The notes under the pieces are model-generated. The model saw nothing but the letters and a program-made list of their open reading frames with translations, was not told where the DNA came from and searched no databases. From Methanoregula sp964409915 (GTDB lineage: Archaea; Halobacteriota; Methanomicrobia; Methanomicrobiales; Methanospirillaceae): a stretch of 64,000 bases of DNA. Both the position numbers and the translations under genes were made by a program. Of the stretch, positions 1 to 7,965 are shown in pieces; the first letter of the stretch is position 1, and the number at the start of each line of letters is the position of its first letter. The stretch covers positions 1 to 64,000 of the forward strand of contig CAYPEQ010000008.1 of NCBI GenBank assembly GCA_964409915.1, written 5' to 3'.

Positions 1-333
1 TAACATTATTTAGTATCAGGAAAACTAAAAGAGGTATCTTTCATCACATAATAGTCTCGGTGGTTCATATAGTCGTTACTTTCACACTGCCCAGTCGGGG
101 TATTAAAAATGACAGTGATCCACCAAATGTATAGGGAGGACAATACTCCTCAAAAGGGATTCCCGGTGAATCAACCGTCCTCTGACTAAGCTCCTCCCGT
201 CCTCTCAGAACCAGAACAAACCCTTGAATGAAATTCCGGTAAGATGCATGAGCAGGATCCTCTCAGCCTGCTTGTGCCCTGACTCTTTTGTTTTAAAATC
301 TTTTCAGGTCTCTTCCCCTCTCTTCGAAAAAGC
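1..333. other. Leading intergenic stretch, no gene seen
   Basis: I find no convincing reading frame, RNA gene or repeat array in this stretch. It has short G/A-rich and complementary C/T-rich patches (around 137-145 and 176-206) that could pair weakly. It lies upstream of the antiporter pair and may hold the end of a transcript from outside the window. Confidence 0.5.
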
Positions 334-344
334 AATATATTTTA
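334..344 (+). promoter_or_regulatory. TATA box of the khtT-khtU-like pair
   Basis: The A/T-only run is centred near 339. An archaeal TATA box sits about 26-27 bases before the start of transcription, which would place that start near 366. This almost coincides with the ATG at 368, so the message may be leaderless. I see no ribosome binding site before 368. Confidence 0.5.
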
Positions 345-367
345 GGAACATTCCTCTAATGTCTCCT

Positions 368-853
368 ATGGCTCTTCGATCCCTCAACCTTCCTGGTGTC
401 GGAACAAAATACGAATTTGAGACCGACAAAGGTGATACCGTCGCGATATTTTTCACAAAAACCGGAACTATCCAGATGTACACCCTCCAGAAAGGGTGCC
501 ATACGCCAAGCGCGGCTGAGATGACACCGGTAGAAGCCCGGAGACTGGGAAATATCCTGACTGGGGCGATTATAGAGGCAGATCAGGAAAGTGTTGAGGT
601 AGCATTCTCGGCGCTTGCCGATCTCCGGGTTACTCTACATTCTTACATAATTCCTAAGGCCATTGCAGGGAAAGCGATTGAAGATCTCCGGATTCGGGCG
701 AAGACTGGAACGACCGTTATCGCTGTTTCAAGAAATGACAAGAATATCATTAACCCCCCGCCGTCGTTCGTTTTTGAGACCGGGGATGCAGTACTTGTAA
801 TCGGTGAGTCAGACCAGCTCAGGCTGTTCGAACGTGAGATTATGGTGGATTGA
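368..853 (+). CDS. KhtT-like regulatory subunit of a K+/H+ antiporter (TrkA-C domain)
   Basis: This 161-residue soluble protein resembles KhtT, the regulator that gates the KhtU potassium/proton antiporter at the inner face of the membrane. The first residues run into an N-L-P-G-V-G motif typical of the family. The second half, about residues 75-158, looks like a TrkA C-terminal (RCK-C) ligand-binding domain ending in a G-D-x-V-L-V-I-G strand motif. The frame is open to 224, but the start at 368 matches family length and a TATA box about 27 bases upstream. The stop overlaps the start of the antiporter gene (TGATG), so the two are translationally coupled. The ligand cannot be told from sequence. 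Confidence 0.8.
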   Translation: MALRSLNLPGVGTKYEFETDKGDTVAIFFTKTGTIQMYTLQKGCHTPSAAEMTPVEARRLGNILTGAIIEADQESVEVAFSALADLRVTLHSYIIPKAIAGKAIEDLRIRAKTGTTVIAVSRNDKNIINPPPSFVFETGDAVLVIGESDQLRLFEREIMVD

Positions 854-1995
854 TGGAAGGTATCATAATCGCACTTTTTGTCTGCCTTGTGCTCGCACTG
901 GTCAGCAAGTACCTTTCAATACCGGCTATCCCGTTCTATATTATCGCGGGAGTAGTACTTGGCCAGGCCGGCCTTGGGATTGTTGCGTCCGACCAGATCA
1001 GCAGTTTCTTTTCCGATATGGGGCTGATCTTTTTACTCTTTTTTGTCGGTCTCGGCCTTAAAGTTGACAAGATTTCCGAGAATCAAAATGAAGTGTTAAC
1101 GAGCGGGATTATCGACCTCAACGTGAATATGCTCATTGGCTTTGTGGCCGCCTACCTTCTCGGGTTTTCTTTGGTTGAGGCACTTATTGTGGCTGCAGCA
1201 TTCTACAGCTCCAGCACTGCGATGACGGTCACCTCCTTAATCGAGAACCGGAAACTGATGATGCGGGAGTCGGAAACTATCATCTGGCTGATGGTTTTTG
1301 AGGACCTCGTGCTAATTGTTATACTTGCGTTCCTCTCGGCCGGTAACGAGAATCTTCTGCTCTTTGCCGTAGAGATCCTCATAGGTCTCGCACTCATCTA
1401 CGTGCTCGCCCATTACGGCAAGGAATTTCTGGTTTCGATCCTCGATCGCGATGACGAGCTGCCAGTCCTTTTCACGTTTGTTGCCGTGGTTGCGACTGCT
1501 GGAGTTGCGCTGACTCTTGGCGTCCCAGATACCCTGATGGTGATTGCCCTTGGGGCTGCATTTGCAACTACAGATCCGGACGCTTTTGAACAGCATGCCC
1601 GGCCATTCAAAGATGTGTTTATGGTGATCTTCTTTGTTTTTTTTGGGATCACGATCAACCTTTCCGGCAGTGTAAGCATGGGGGTAATTGCGATCATCTG
1701 TCTGCTTGCAATTGCAAGTAAACTCATATCGGGCGTACTTACCGGGCTTGCGCTTTACGGGTCGGCAAGATCCGGCCTCGAAATCTGGGCCAACACAATT
1801 GGCCGGGGCGAGTTTTCTATTGCGCTAGCAGCATTGTACGGCTCGCCTCCAGTCGCGGTAACCATTGCCGTGATGGTGATAGTGACGTCCCTTGTCGGTT
1901 CGTTTGCAGCGAAGTACTCCAACTCGTTTGCCCGCAGTTTTTCAGGGAAAGGCCGCCGTCACGGCCCCTCTCGCCGGGTGCATGCAGGCCACTGA
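853..1995 (+). CDS. CPA2-family cation/proton antiporter (KefB/KhtU type)
   Basis: This protein of 380 residues is almost entirely membrane segments, about eleven or twelve, and belongs to the CPA2 monovalent cation:proton antiporters. A membrane motif in the middle (residues about 133-155) reads as an E-D-L-V-L-I-V-I-type helix, and the carboxylates in it are the expected ion-coupling residues. It lacks the C-terminal TrkA-N domain of KefB/KefC, which fits a system where gating is done by the separate partner encoded just upstream with a one-base overlap. It probably exports K+ (or Na+) in exchange for protons. The short basic tail (residues 365-380) is unremarkable. Confidence 0.85.
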   Translation: MEGIIIALFVCLVLALVSKYLSIPAIPFYIIAGVVLGQAGLGIVASDQISSFFSDMGLIFLLFFVGLGLKVDKISENQNEVLTSGIIDLNVNMLIGFVAAYLLGFSLVEALIVAAAFYSSSTAMTVTSLIENRKLMMRESETIIWLMVFEDLVLIVILAFLSAGNENLLLFAVEILIGLALIYVLAHYGKEFLVSILDRDDELPVLFTFVAVVATAGVALTLGVPDTLMVIALGAAFATTDPDAFEQHARPFKDVFMVIFFVFFGITINLSGSVSMGVIAIICLLAIASKLISGVLTGLALYGSARSGLEIWANTIGRGEFSIALAALYGSPPVAVTIAVMVIVTSLVGSFAAKYSNSFARSFSGKGRRHGPSRRVHAGH

Positions 1996-2076
1996 TCTTA
2001 TTCAATGAGCACAAGCCGCTAGGATCGATAAAGTTTTCCTGCCAGGTTCCCTCTATTTTGACAATACAGGATCTCC

Positions 2077-2784
2077 ATGGCTGATTATCGTACCGGATGT
2101 ATGGTCTGCGGAAAGCCGCTCAGGTATCTTGAATCGCCGGAACAGCACGAGTGCGCATACTGCCACAGGGTGCAGGCTACCAATTCCCTATGCGAAGACG
2201 GGCACTTTGTCTGCGACCGCTGCCACAGTCTTGGTGCCGATGATGCAATAGAGCAGTACTGTGTCCGGACAAAAGAGACCGATCCTGTCCAGATGGCTAT
2301 TACTCTGATGCAGAACCCGGTCGTGAATATGCACGGTCCCGAGCACCACTTCCTGGTTCCTGCAGTCCTCCTTGCAGCGTACTGTAACGTTACCGGGCAG
2401 CCGGATCGTAAAGCCAGATTGATCGCAACTGCACGGGAACGGGCCGGCATGATCCGGGGCGGTGCCTGCGGTTTTATGGGAGACTGCGGTGCAGCTGTTG
2501 GAACCGGGATCTTCATCTCGCTTGTAACTGGCGCGACACCGCTTTCACACCGCGAGTGGCAGCAGGCTAACCTTGTTGTGGCCAAAAGCCTTGAAACAAT
2601 TGCCATGCACGGAGGTCCACGTTGCTGCAAACGCAACACGTTCCTTGCGATTCAGGGTGCAGTTGCATTTGTACGGGAACATCTGGGAGTGACAATCCCA
2701 CTTTCTCCAACCGTTACCTGCGGGTTTTACGGCATGAACAATGAATGTAAGACAACAAACTGCCCCTTTTATCCGGTCCGCTGA
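2077..2784 (+). CDS. DUF5714 Cys-rich protein of methanogens
   Basis: This 235-residue protein begins with a C-x-x-C knuckle (residues 8-11) followed by a second pair and a C-x-x-x-x-x-x-C-x-x-C-H group within the first 50 residues. These look like zinc or Fe-S ligands. The rest is a helical domain with conserved Cys at a C-G-F-M-G-D-C-G stretch, an R-C-C-K-R motif and a C-terminal C-x-x-x-x-C-P-F-Y. The pattern matches the DUF5714 family, which is common in methanogens and has no established reaction that I know. It is preceded by an AGGA-type ribosome site and converges on ribL, overlapping it by 16 bases. The metal ligands are inferred, not proven. Confidence 0.7.
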   Translation: MADYRTGCMVCGKPLRYLESPEQHECAYCHRVQATNSLCEDGHFVCDRCHSLGADDAIEQYCVRTKETDPVQMAITLMQNPVVNMHGPEHHFLVPAVLLAAYCNVTGQPDRKARLIATARERAGMIRGGACGFMGDCGAAVGTGIFISLVTGATPLSHREWQQANLVVAKSLETIAMHGGPRCCKRNTFLAIQGAVAFVREHLGVTIPLSPTVTCGFYGMNNECKTTNCPFYPVR

Positions 2785-3215
2785 TTTCCGGAGCCTCGCG
2801 CTTCAATAATGCGCTCGACAATCAGGCGTGAGCTCGCAAGATCGCCGTCCGCGTATTTCCCTATCCGGACTACTCTTGCATGGAGCCCCCGCTCGGTAAG
2901 CTCGTTTCTTAGTTTTTCCTCATCGAAATACTGGTTGAACCCGATGGTGATAATATAGGGACGGATCTCCTCAATAGGACGGAACATGTCGGTATGGTCC
3001 CCAAGGACTGCATGATCTACGGGCTTAAGTGCGGCGATCATTGCCAGACGTTGCTCTTCCGGGAGGATAGGGTGTGGCTTGTGCTTTACATTTTCATCCC
3101 GGGCAACGATTACGAAAAGCTCATCGCCCAGTTTTTTTGATTCCTCAAGATAGTAGATGTGTCCCGGGTGGAGGATGTCAAAGGTGCCAGTGGCAACAAC
3201 ACGCCGGACTGTCAT
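2769..3215 (-). CDS. ribL: FAD synthase (archaeal RibL type)
   Basis: This is a 148-residue cytidylyltransferase-fold protein that adenylates FMN to FAD. The start reads as a G-T-F-D-I-L-H-P-G-H nucleotide-binding loop (residues 10-19). A later G-F-N-Q-Y-F-D-E motif and a D-x-x-S-S-R segment near residue 130 complete the nucleotidyltransferase site; the equivalent motif in related enzymes is I-S-S-T. Length and motifs match archaeal RibL. Its start codon overlaps the stop of the upstream JAMM-domain gene by four bases, so the two form one transcript. It converges on the DUF5714 gene. Confidence 0.9.
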   Translation of the reverse strand: MTVRRVVATGTFDILHPGHIYYLEESKKLGDELFVIVARDENVKHKPHPILPEEQRLAMIAALKPVDHAVLGDHTDMFRPIEEIRPYIITIGFNQYFDEEKLRNELTERGLHARVVRIGKYADGDLASSRLIVERIIEARGSGNQRTG

Positions 3216-3583
3216 GGAATCACCTCAATATCGCAGGGTTCTCCATCTGCGGTAAAACATAGCCAATCGTTCTCACGGTACGGAGCGCCAATGATAATAT
3301 GGTACTTTCCTGCCCGGGGAAAAAAGTTTATGTCTGCATTGGATGGCCTGAGCACGCCGTTAGGGTGGGAGTGGGCACTTCCTGCGCGATGGGTTCCAAG
3401 GGGCATCATATCAAAGAAGATTGAGGCCGATGAACTCCCGGTAATGGTACCAGGAAGGAGATTAAGTTCGCTAATCACGCCGTCCTCCTCTTTTAAGAGT
3501 GCGGCGAACTCCTTGGGGTGGCTGTTTTTTCCCAGCTCAAGCAGCAATGAGAGAAGATCTTTTTTGATCCCGCGGATGGTCAT
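3212..3583 (-). CDS. JAMM/MPN (Mov34) domain metalloprotease-like protein
   Basis: This 123-residue protein has the JAMM zinc signature: a Glu near the start of the domain and then H-S-H-P followed seven residues later by S-x-x-D. Family members remove ubiquitin-like modifiers or cut C-terminal tails (for example archaeal desampylases), but this one is shorter and divergent. The frame is open up to 3685, but the ATG at 3583 aligns better with the compact domain, and the added 34 residues look non-coding. It shares an ATGA overlap with ribL. Whether it acts on a SAMP or on another substrate cannot be read from the sequence. Confidence 0.75.
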   Translation of the reverse strand: MTIRGIKKDLLSLLLELGKNSHPKEFAALLKEEDGVISELNLLPGTITGSSSASIFFDMMPLGTHRAGSAHSHPNGVLRPSNADINFFPRAGKYHIIIGAPYRENDWLCFTADGEPCDIEVIP

Positions 3584-3722
3584 GATAGCACACGAAAAAA
3601 GCGTTGGTGTCGCTTGTACCGATCCATTCGTTCTGGTATGCAAAAAATGAATCGCAAAATACTTGGGGATGGGATTTTGTCGCATTGCCCCAGTACTGCC
3701 GAATAAATTATAAAAAATGTTT

Positions 3723-4445
3723 TTAAGATGATGAACCTGACTGGCCCCTGAGCCATGTTAGGAATTCAGCGATAAGGTTACTGTCTTTCTGGTCCTGACT
3801 TTGTGCCTGGATTCCGCTATTTCCCTGTTGTTGTACTGATGAAGTACCCGGTCCGGCATTCTGCCCGTTCGAGTTACCGTTATCTGGCACTTGGGGAGGC
3901 GTCATATTCCCGGTCGCAGGATCGGGGGAGGTTAGGTTAGTCCCGAGAATGTTCGGCATTCCCTGCCCGGGCTGGGGCATAGTCATGTTACCGGGTGCCG
4001 TCCAGTTCCCCGGAGTAGTCATATTGCTGTCGAAAGGCGGGTTGTAGTACGTCATGTTATCTGCCGTCATCCGGTCCTGTCCATGCCAAGTCATATTCCC
4101 GAATGCTGTCATATTTCCTTCACCCGGGCCGGGCATAGTCATGTTGCCGTTCATATTCCCGAGACCCCCTCCTTGCGGCCCCCCGGGAGCATTTGAGTTC
4201 CCGGTATTCTGGGTTGTCCCGGTGTTTGAGTTCTGCCCGTAGTTTGGCATCATCGGCCCTCTCTGACCCCCACCCTGGTTCATGGGACCTCCCTGTGGGG
4301 GTCCCTGGCTTAACCAGGCCTGTATCTGGTCATTTCCTTGATTAGTTCCTTGGCCCGGTCCAGCAGCAACGACCAGAGGAATCATAACAAAGGCCGCACA
4401 CAACAGGATTACTGGTATCGGTCCAATTTTCAGTGTGTTTTCCAT
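3723..4445 (-). CDS. Secreted low-complexity protein dense in N-glycosylation sequons
   Basis: This 240-residue product starts with a clear signal peptide (hydrophobic residues 8-28, with likely cleavage after A-A near 28). The mature part is rich in Gly, Asn, Pro, Gln and Met. Between residues 101 and 182 there are nine N-x-T sequons, seven of them N-M-T, spaced 6 to 17 residues apart. There is no membrane anchor, and the C-terminal 20 residues form a short amphipathic stretch. It is probably an exported, heavily N-glycosylated, mucin-like or cell-envelope protein. The ATG at 4445 is chosen because it begins the signal peptide; the open frame to 4541 adds only basic residues. I do not recognise a family. 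Confidence 0.7.
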   Translation of the reverse strand: MENTLKIGPIPVILLCAAFVMIPLVVAAGPGQGTNQGNDQIQAWLSQGPPQGGPMNQGGGQRGPMMPNYGQNSNTGTTQNTGNSNAPGGPQGGGLGNMNGNMTMPGPGEGNMTAFGNMTWHGQDRMTADNMTYYNPPFDSNMTTPGNWTAPGNMTMPQPGQGMPNILGTNLTSPDPATGNMTPPQVPDNGNSNGQNAGPGTSSVQQQGNSGIQAQSQDQKDSNLIAEFLTWLRGQSGSSS

Positions 4446-4666
4446 GATATATCTCCTCATTATGGGCAACTGCCTTTTTTCACGCAGTTGTCGTATTCGG
4501 CTCTTCTTTATAGCCGACTTATATAAATTAGAATCTCGCAAGGGGTCAATTACTTGGAAAAAAACGGTAATGATTATACCAGCGAGTTAACATTATCGCC
4601 ACCGGAAACCCTGGTGCCAGAAAAAGAGAGTTGAAATTTAGTATAGTCTTGGCCGCACGATCCGGG

Positions 4667-4948
4667 TTATTTCTTACTGGTTACTTTGATAACGTGGAAC
4701 CCGAACTGGGTCTTGACGGGTCCAATCACGGCACCCTGGTCGGCGGCAAATGCTGCCTGCTCGAACTCGGGGACCATCTGTCCCTTACCAAACCAGCCCA
4801 GGTCTCCCCCGTTTTTGCGGGATGGGCAGGAAGAGAAACGTTTTGCAACCGCAGCAAAATCTTCGCCGTCTTTTATCCTTTTCAGGATCTTGTTCGCATC
4901 ATCTTCGTTTGATACGAGAATATGGGATGCGCGTATCTGTGTAGTCAT
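4667..4948 (-). CDS. Parvulin-type peptidyl-prolyl cis-trans isomerase
   Basis: This 93-residue, single-domain cytosolic parvulin (PpiC/Pin1 family) speeds proline isomerisation in proteins. It shows the family core: R-A-S-H-I-L-V at residues 6-12, F-A-A-V-A-K-R-F-S-S-C-P-S in the middle, G-G-D-L-G-W-F and the closing F-G-F-H-V-I-K-V. The length equals that of stand-alone archaeal parvulins. The ATG at 4948 starts exactly at the domain; the open frame upstream overlaps the 3' end of the dihydropteroate-synthase-like gene and does not look coding. It follows that gene by 79 bases on the same strand. Confidence 0.92.
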   Translation of the reverse strand: MTTQIRASHILVSNEDDANKILKRIKDGEDFAAVAKRFSSCPSRKNGGDLGWFGKGQMVPEFEQAAFAADQGAVIGPVKTQFGFHVIKVTSKK

Positions 4949-5027
4949 GTGTATCAGTTTGGTTTTTCTTAATAAAAGGGTTGAGATTTCTTCTGGAACT
5001 TTAACCTGACTCAGGAGGACACGGGCC

Positions 5028-6440
5028 TTAAAACTCCCCGTCCTGTTCGAAACTCCTGTCGTACCGGATGGCAAGTTCGGCTTTGTAAAGCTCCCGGCCA
5101 AGGTATCCTGCATGGTCGAGGAGTGATACGTTACCTCTGGCAATAATGGTATAGAGCACGTCCTGCCAGCGGGTTCCTTTTATGGCATTGCCGTTGATTA
5201 CGGCAACTATAGTACCGTCCTCAATGCCAATACGGAAATTGCCTTTCGCATCGTAGGTGATCTCATCTGGCATCTTCTGTGCAGTGATAGCGGTTTCGTA
5301 TTCCAGAGGTGGTTCGCGCCGGCGCCGTTTTTCTTTAAGTACAAGCAGATCGATACCAAGATCCTTTGCATATGGCCGGTCCCGGGCAAGAATCATCATT
5401 TCCGTTGCTCTACGCATTTCTCTTATGGATCCCCGTGTTTTATCCGAGTGTTCGCTGGTAAAAATGATCGAGGCACCTGCCTCCTGTGCCATACCGGCAA
5501 GGAGCGCGTTTACCCCGATAGAATCAGCATCAAGGAGTTCAGTGACGTTTCCTGCACCAAAGAAAAGGGGGCAGCTATAATCATTTGACTGGACAAGGGA
5601 TGCAACAAGTCCCGATCCGGCTGGTTGGAGGAGGGGGTCTGCTACAATGCAACTAATTCCCGCACGCCGGGCCTGGGCAATATTGGTTTTGAGTGATCGC
5701 TCTCCTGGTACAACAACCGCGGCTGCACCGGCCCTTGCTATCTCTCGGGCGACATGCGGAATGTTTTTTTCCTGCAACGAGAGGACAAGGTCAGCCCGGG
5801 AAAGCGCGACCCGGATCAGCGCCGGGTCCTGCGTATCCACGGCAAGCGGGCGATCGATATCGGCAAGTTCGCCAAAGATCCGTTCTACCTCTTGTGGAGT
5901 CGCATCGAAGCCAAAACCGATATCAACGATATCTGCTCCTTCAAGGAAATAATGCTCCGTACGCGCACGGATATCTTCCACCTTGGGGGCATCCATGATC
6001 TCGGCGAGCACTTTCATCCGGGAATTCCCGCCGATCTTCACATCCCGGATCACAAATTCCGGTTCTGCCTCATCCTCCGCTGCAGCCACCCGGTCCATGG
6101 CATCTTTTGCATTTTTTGTTGCAAGGAAATCATCGGCGGGGACGGAACGCGAGAGCGAGCCGGTTTTAACAAGGGGAAGGACCCATGCAAGATCTGCAGC
6201 GTGCCGGCTGCCAAGGTATATTGGAACCCCGGTCTCGCGCTCCACGTGCGCAAACGAAACGGTGCACATTCCGGAGACCACTACTGCATCGTAAGCGCCG
6301 TTCTTGATCAGGGTGCTGAGTGCGTGAGGGGTGAGAAAGGATGCAACTTTTCCAGTTACTATTACATCGGCATCAAATCCGGCTGCCGCACGGCGCACAG
6401 CCTCTTCAGTCGCGGCGCCGGTGGGAAGGAGGATACGCAT
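5028..6440 (-). CDS. Dihydropteroate synthase-like protein (methanogen family)
   Basis: This 470-residue protein has an extra N-terminal domain (about residues 1-135) and a pterin-binding TIM barrel (about 150-380). The barrel shows the dihydropteroate synthase features D-I-G-F-G-F-D-A-T-P and P-L-A-V-D-T-Q-D-P. It belongs to the archaeal dihydropteroate-synthase-related group rather than to classical FolP. In methanogens a role in assembling the pterin of tetrahydromethanopterin has been suggested for such proteins, but the reaction here is inference. A C-terminal part from about 385 carries a short beta-rich unit. It diverges from the PHP gene with 41 bases between the starts. Confidence 0.75.
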   Translation of the reverse strand: MRILLPTGAATEEAVRRAAAGFDADVIVTGKVASFLTPHALSTLIKNGAYDAVVVSGMCTVSFAHVERETGVPIYLGSRHAADLAWVLPLVKTGSLSRSVPADDFLATKNAKDAMDRVAAAEDEAEPEFVIRDVKIGGNSRMKVLAEIMDAPKVEDIRARTEHYFLEGADIVDIGFGFDATPQEVERIFGELADIDRPLAVDTQDPALIRVALSRADLVLSLQEKNIPHVAREIARAGAAAVVVPGERSLKTNIAQARRAGISCIVADPLLQPAGSGLVASLVQSNDYSCPLFFGAGNVTELLDADSIGVNALLAGMAQEAGASIIFTSEHSDKTRGSIREMRRATEMMILARDRPYAKDLGIDLLVLKEKRRRREPPLEYETAITAQKMPDEITYDAKGNFRIGIEDGTIVAVINGNAIKGTRWQDVLYTIIARGNVSLLDHAGYLGRELYKAELAIRYDRSFEQDGEF

Positions 6441-6481
6441 ACGTTTTCTTAATACCAGAGAGATAAAAATACTATGATCAG

Positions 6482-7159
6482 ATGCTGACCTGCGACTTGC
6501 ATGTGCATACCAATTTTTCTAAGGATGGCGAGAGCAGTGTCGAAGATATCCTTCGTCAGGCAGAGGCCGTTGGGCTTGACGTAATCGCTATCACTGACCA
6601 TGACTGTGTCGACGGGGCAAAAAAGGCACTTGCGTGCAAAAGCTCCCTTCTTATCATTCCCGGGATCGAGGTTTCGACGAGGCAGGGACACCTGATTGTT
6701 CTTGGGGTAACTGAAATAATTCCATCAGGGCTCGATGTGCGCGAAACTGTCAGGATTGCCCACCGTATGGGAGCACTGGTTATTCTCCCCCATCCATATC
6801 ACGTGTGGCGGCATGGCGTGGCCCGCAGGATCCGGGCAGCGATGAATATCGTGGATGCAGTTGAGGTTTTCAACAGCAGGTACATTGTTGGTTCTGCAAA
6901 TCAAAAGGCAGGTCGGATCGCTGCGCGGCTTAACAAACCCTGTGTCGGGGGAAGCGATGCACACAATGCGCGGTTCGTGGGTTATGGGAGAACATTTGTT
7001 GAGGCTGAGCCGGATATGCAGGCTATCTTTGATGCTATCCGTAAGGGGAATGTATCCTGTGGCGGGAAGAAAACACCCCTTCGAACGTATACCCGCCAGT
7101 CACTGAACAACACATGGAGAAAGATCAAGAGGCTGACCCGACGGTTCCGCATGCGGTAA
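6482..7159 (+). CDS. PHP-domain metal-dependent phosphoesterase
   Basis: The 225-residue protein shows the four PHP metal-binding motifs in order: D-L-H-V-H-T (residues 5-10), I-T-D-H-D (38-42), a P-G-I-E-V-S-T strand near 61, H-P-Y-H near 105 and G-G-S-D-A-H near 160. PHP proteins of this size are trinuclear-metal phosphoesterases (for example nucleotide 3',5'-bisphosphate or histidinol phosphate hydrolases). The substrate here is unknown. The C-terminal tail is very basic (R and K rich), which could mean nucleic-acid contact. Its end overlaps truA by 46 bases. Confidence 0.85.
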   Translation: MLTCDLHVHTNFSKDGESSVEDILRQAEAVGLDVIAITDHDCVDGAKKALACKSSLLIIPGIEVSTRQGHLIVLGVTEIIPSGLDVRETVRIAHRMGALVILPHPYHVWRHGVARRIRAAMNIVDAVEVFNSRYIVGSANQKAGRIAARLNKPCVGGSDAHNARFVGYGRTFVEAEPDMQAIFDAIRKGNVSCGGKKTPLRTYTRQSLNNTWRKIKRLTRRFRMR

Positions 7160-7950
7160 GACTTGCATGCCGGCTCTCGTACCTTGGGACACGGTTCTAC
7201 GGCTCGCAGCAGCAGGAGTCCAGCCGGACAATTGAAGGTGAATGTATCGCGGCGTGCCGGCGCCTCGATCTTTTCTCTGACTGGCGGACAGCAGGTTTCT
7301 GTTCTGCGGGGAGAACCGATCGAGGGGTGCATGCCTGCGGTCAGGTCATTGTTTTTTCCACGCGGTTTCCGGATCGCGCCCGGCAGGCTCTCAACAACCA
7401 GCTACCTCCTGATGTCTGGTGTACGGCAACGGCTGATGTGCCGGATACCTTTCATCCCCGGTACGATGCCCGGTCACGTACGTACCGTTATTATTTTTCC
7501 GGTCAGATACGCGATTTACCAGCGATGGAAGCGGCGGCCCGTGTATTCCTTGGCGAGCATAATTTCTCGAATCTGGCCCGGGTAGGGCAGAAGAATCCGT
7601 GGCGGAAGATTCTTGGTATCCAAATCGGGAATGAAGGGCGTTTTGTGTTTCTCGAGGTTACCGCTGAAAGTTTCCTCTGGCACCAGGTCCGGTGCATGGC
7701 ATCCGCCGTCTATTCTGTTGGCATTGGCGAGCTGGATGCAGAAGGAATCCTGTTACTGCTCAATGAAAAAACAAGCCGCCCAATCCAGCCTGCGCCCGCG
7801 GAAGGGCTTGTGCTTTGGGACACAGACTGTGGGATTACCTGGGAGCCGGTTGATCAAAGTGATCGCAGCGGCACGTACTGCGCCGATCTCCGGCGTCACC
7901 ATGCACTCATGGAGCAGGTATGCCGTGTCCTCAGGCCGGAATTAAAGTAA
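7114..7950 (+). CDS. truA: tRNA pseudouridine synthase A
   Basis: TruA converts uridines 38-40 of the anticodon arm of tRNAs to pseudouridine. The 278-residue protein carries the catalytic A-G-R-T-D-R-G-V-H-A motif near residues 65-74, in which the first Asp is the nucleophile. It also has the S-R-T-Y-R-Y strand near 125 and a F-L-W-H-Q-V-R motif near 188. The start at 7114 lies inside the PHP gene and gives about 20 residues before the fold, so a slightly later start is possible. It converges on the malic enzyme gene with only 15 bases between stops. Confidence 0.92.
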   Translation: MEKDQEADPTVPHAVRLACRLSYLGTRFYGSQQQESSRTIEGECIAACRRLDLFSDWRTAGFCSAGRTDRGVHACGQVIVFSTRFPDRARQALNNQLPPDVWCTATADVPDTFHPRYDARSRTYRYYFSGQIRDLPAMEAAARVFLGEHNFSNLARVGQKNPWRKILGIQIGNEGRFVFLEVTAESFLWHQVRCMASAVYSVGIGELDAEGILLLLNEKTSRPIQPAPAEGLVLWDTDCGITWEPVDQSDRSGTYCADLRRHHALMEQVCRVLRPELK

Positions 7951-7965
7951 AATACCCGGCCAAAG

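Noticed and set aside
3900..4145. A CRISPR or tandem DNA repeat behind the repeating pattern in the secreted protein gene
   Set aside because: The repeats follow codon frame (N-M-T units) with variable spacing, so they are protein repeats and not an array.
5754..6452. Long reading frame antisense to the dihydropteroate synthase-like gene
   Set aside because: It is a shadow of the real gene on the other strand, with no recognisable motif and a composition typical of antisense frames.
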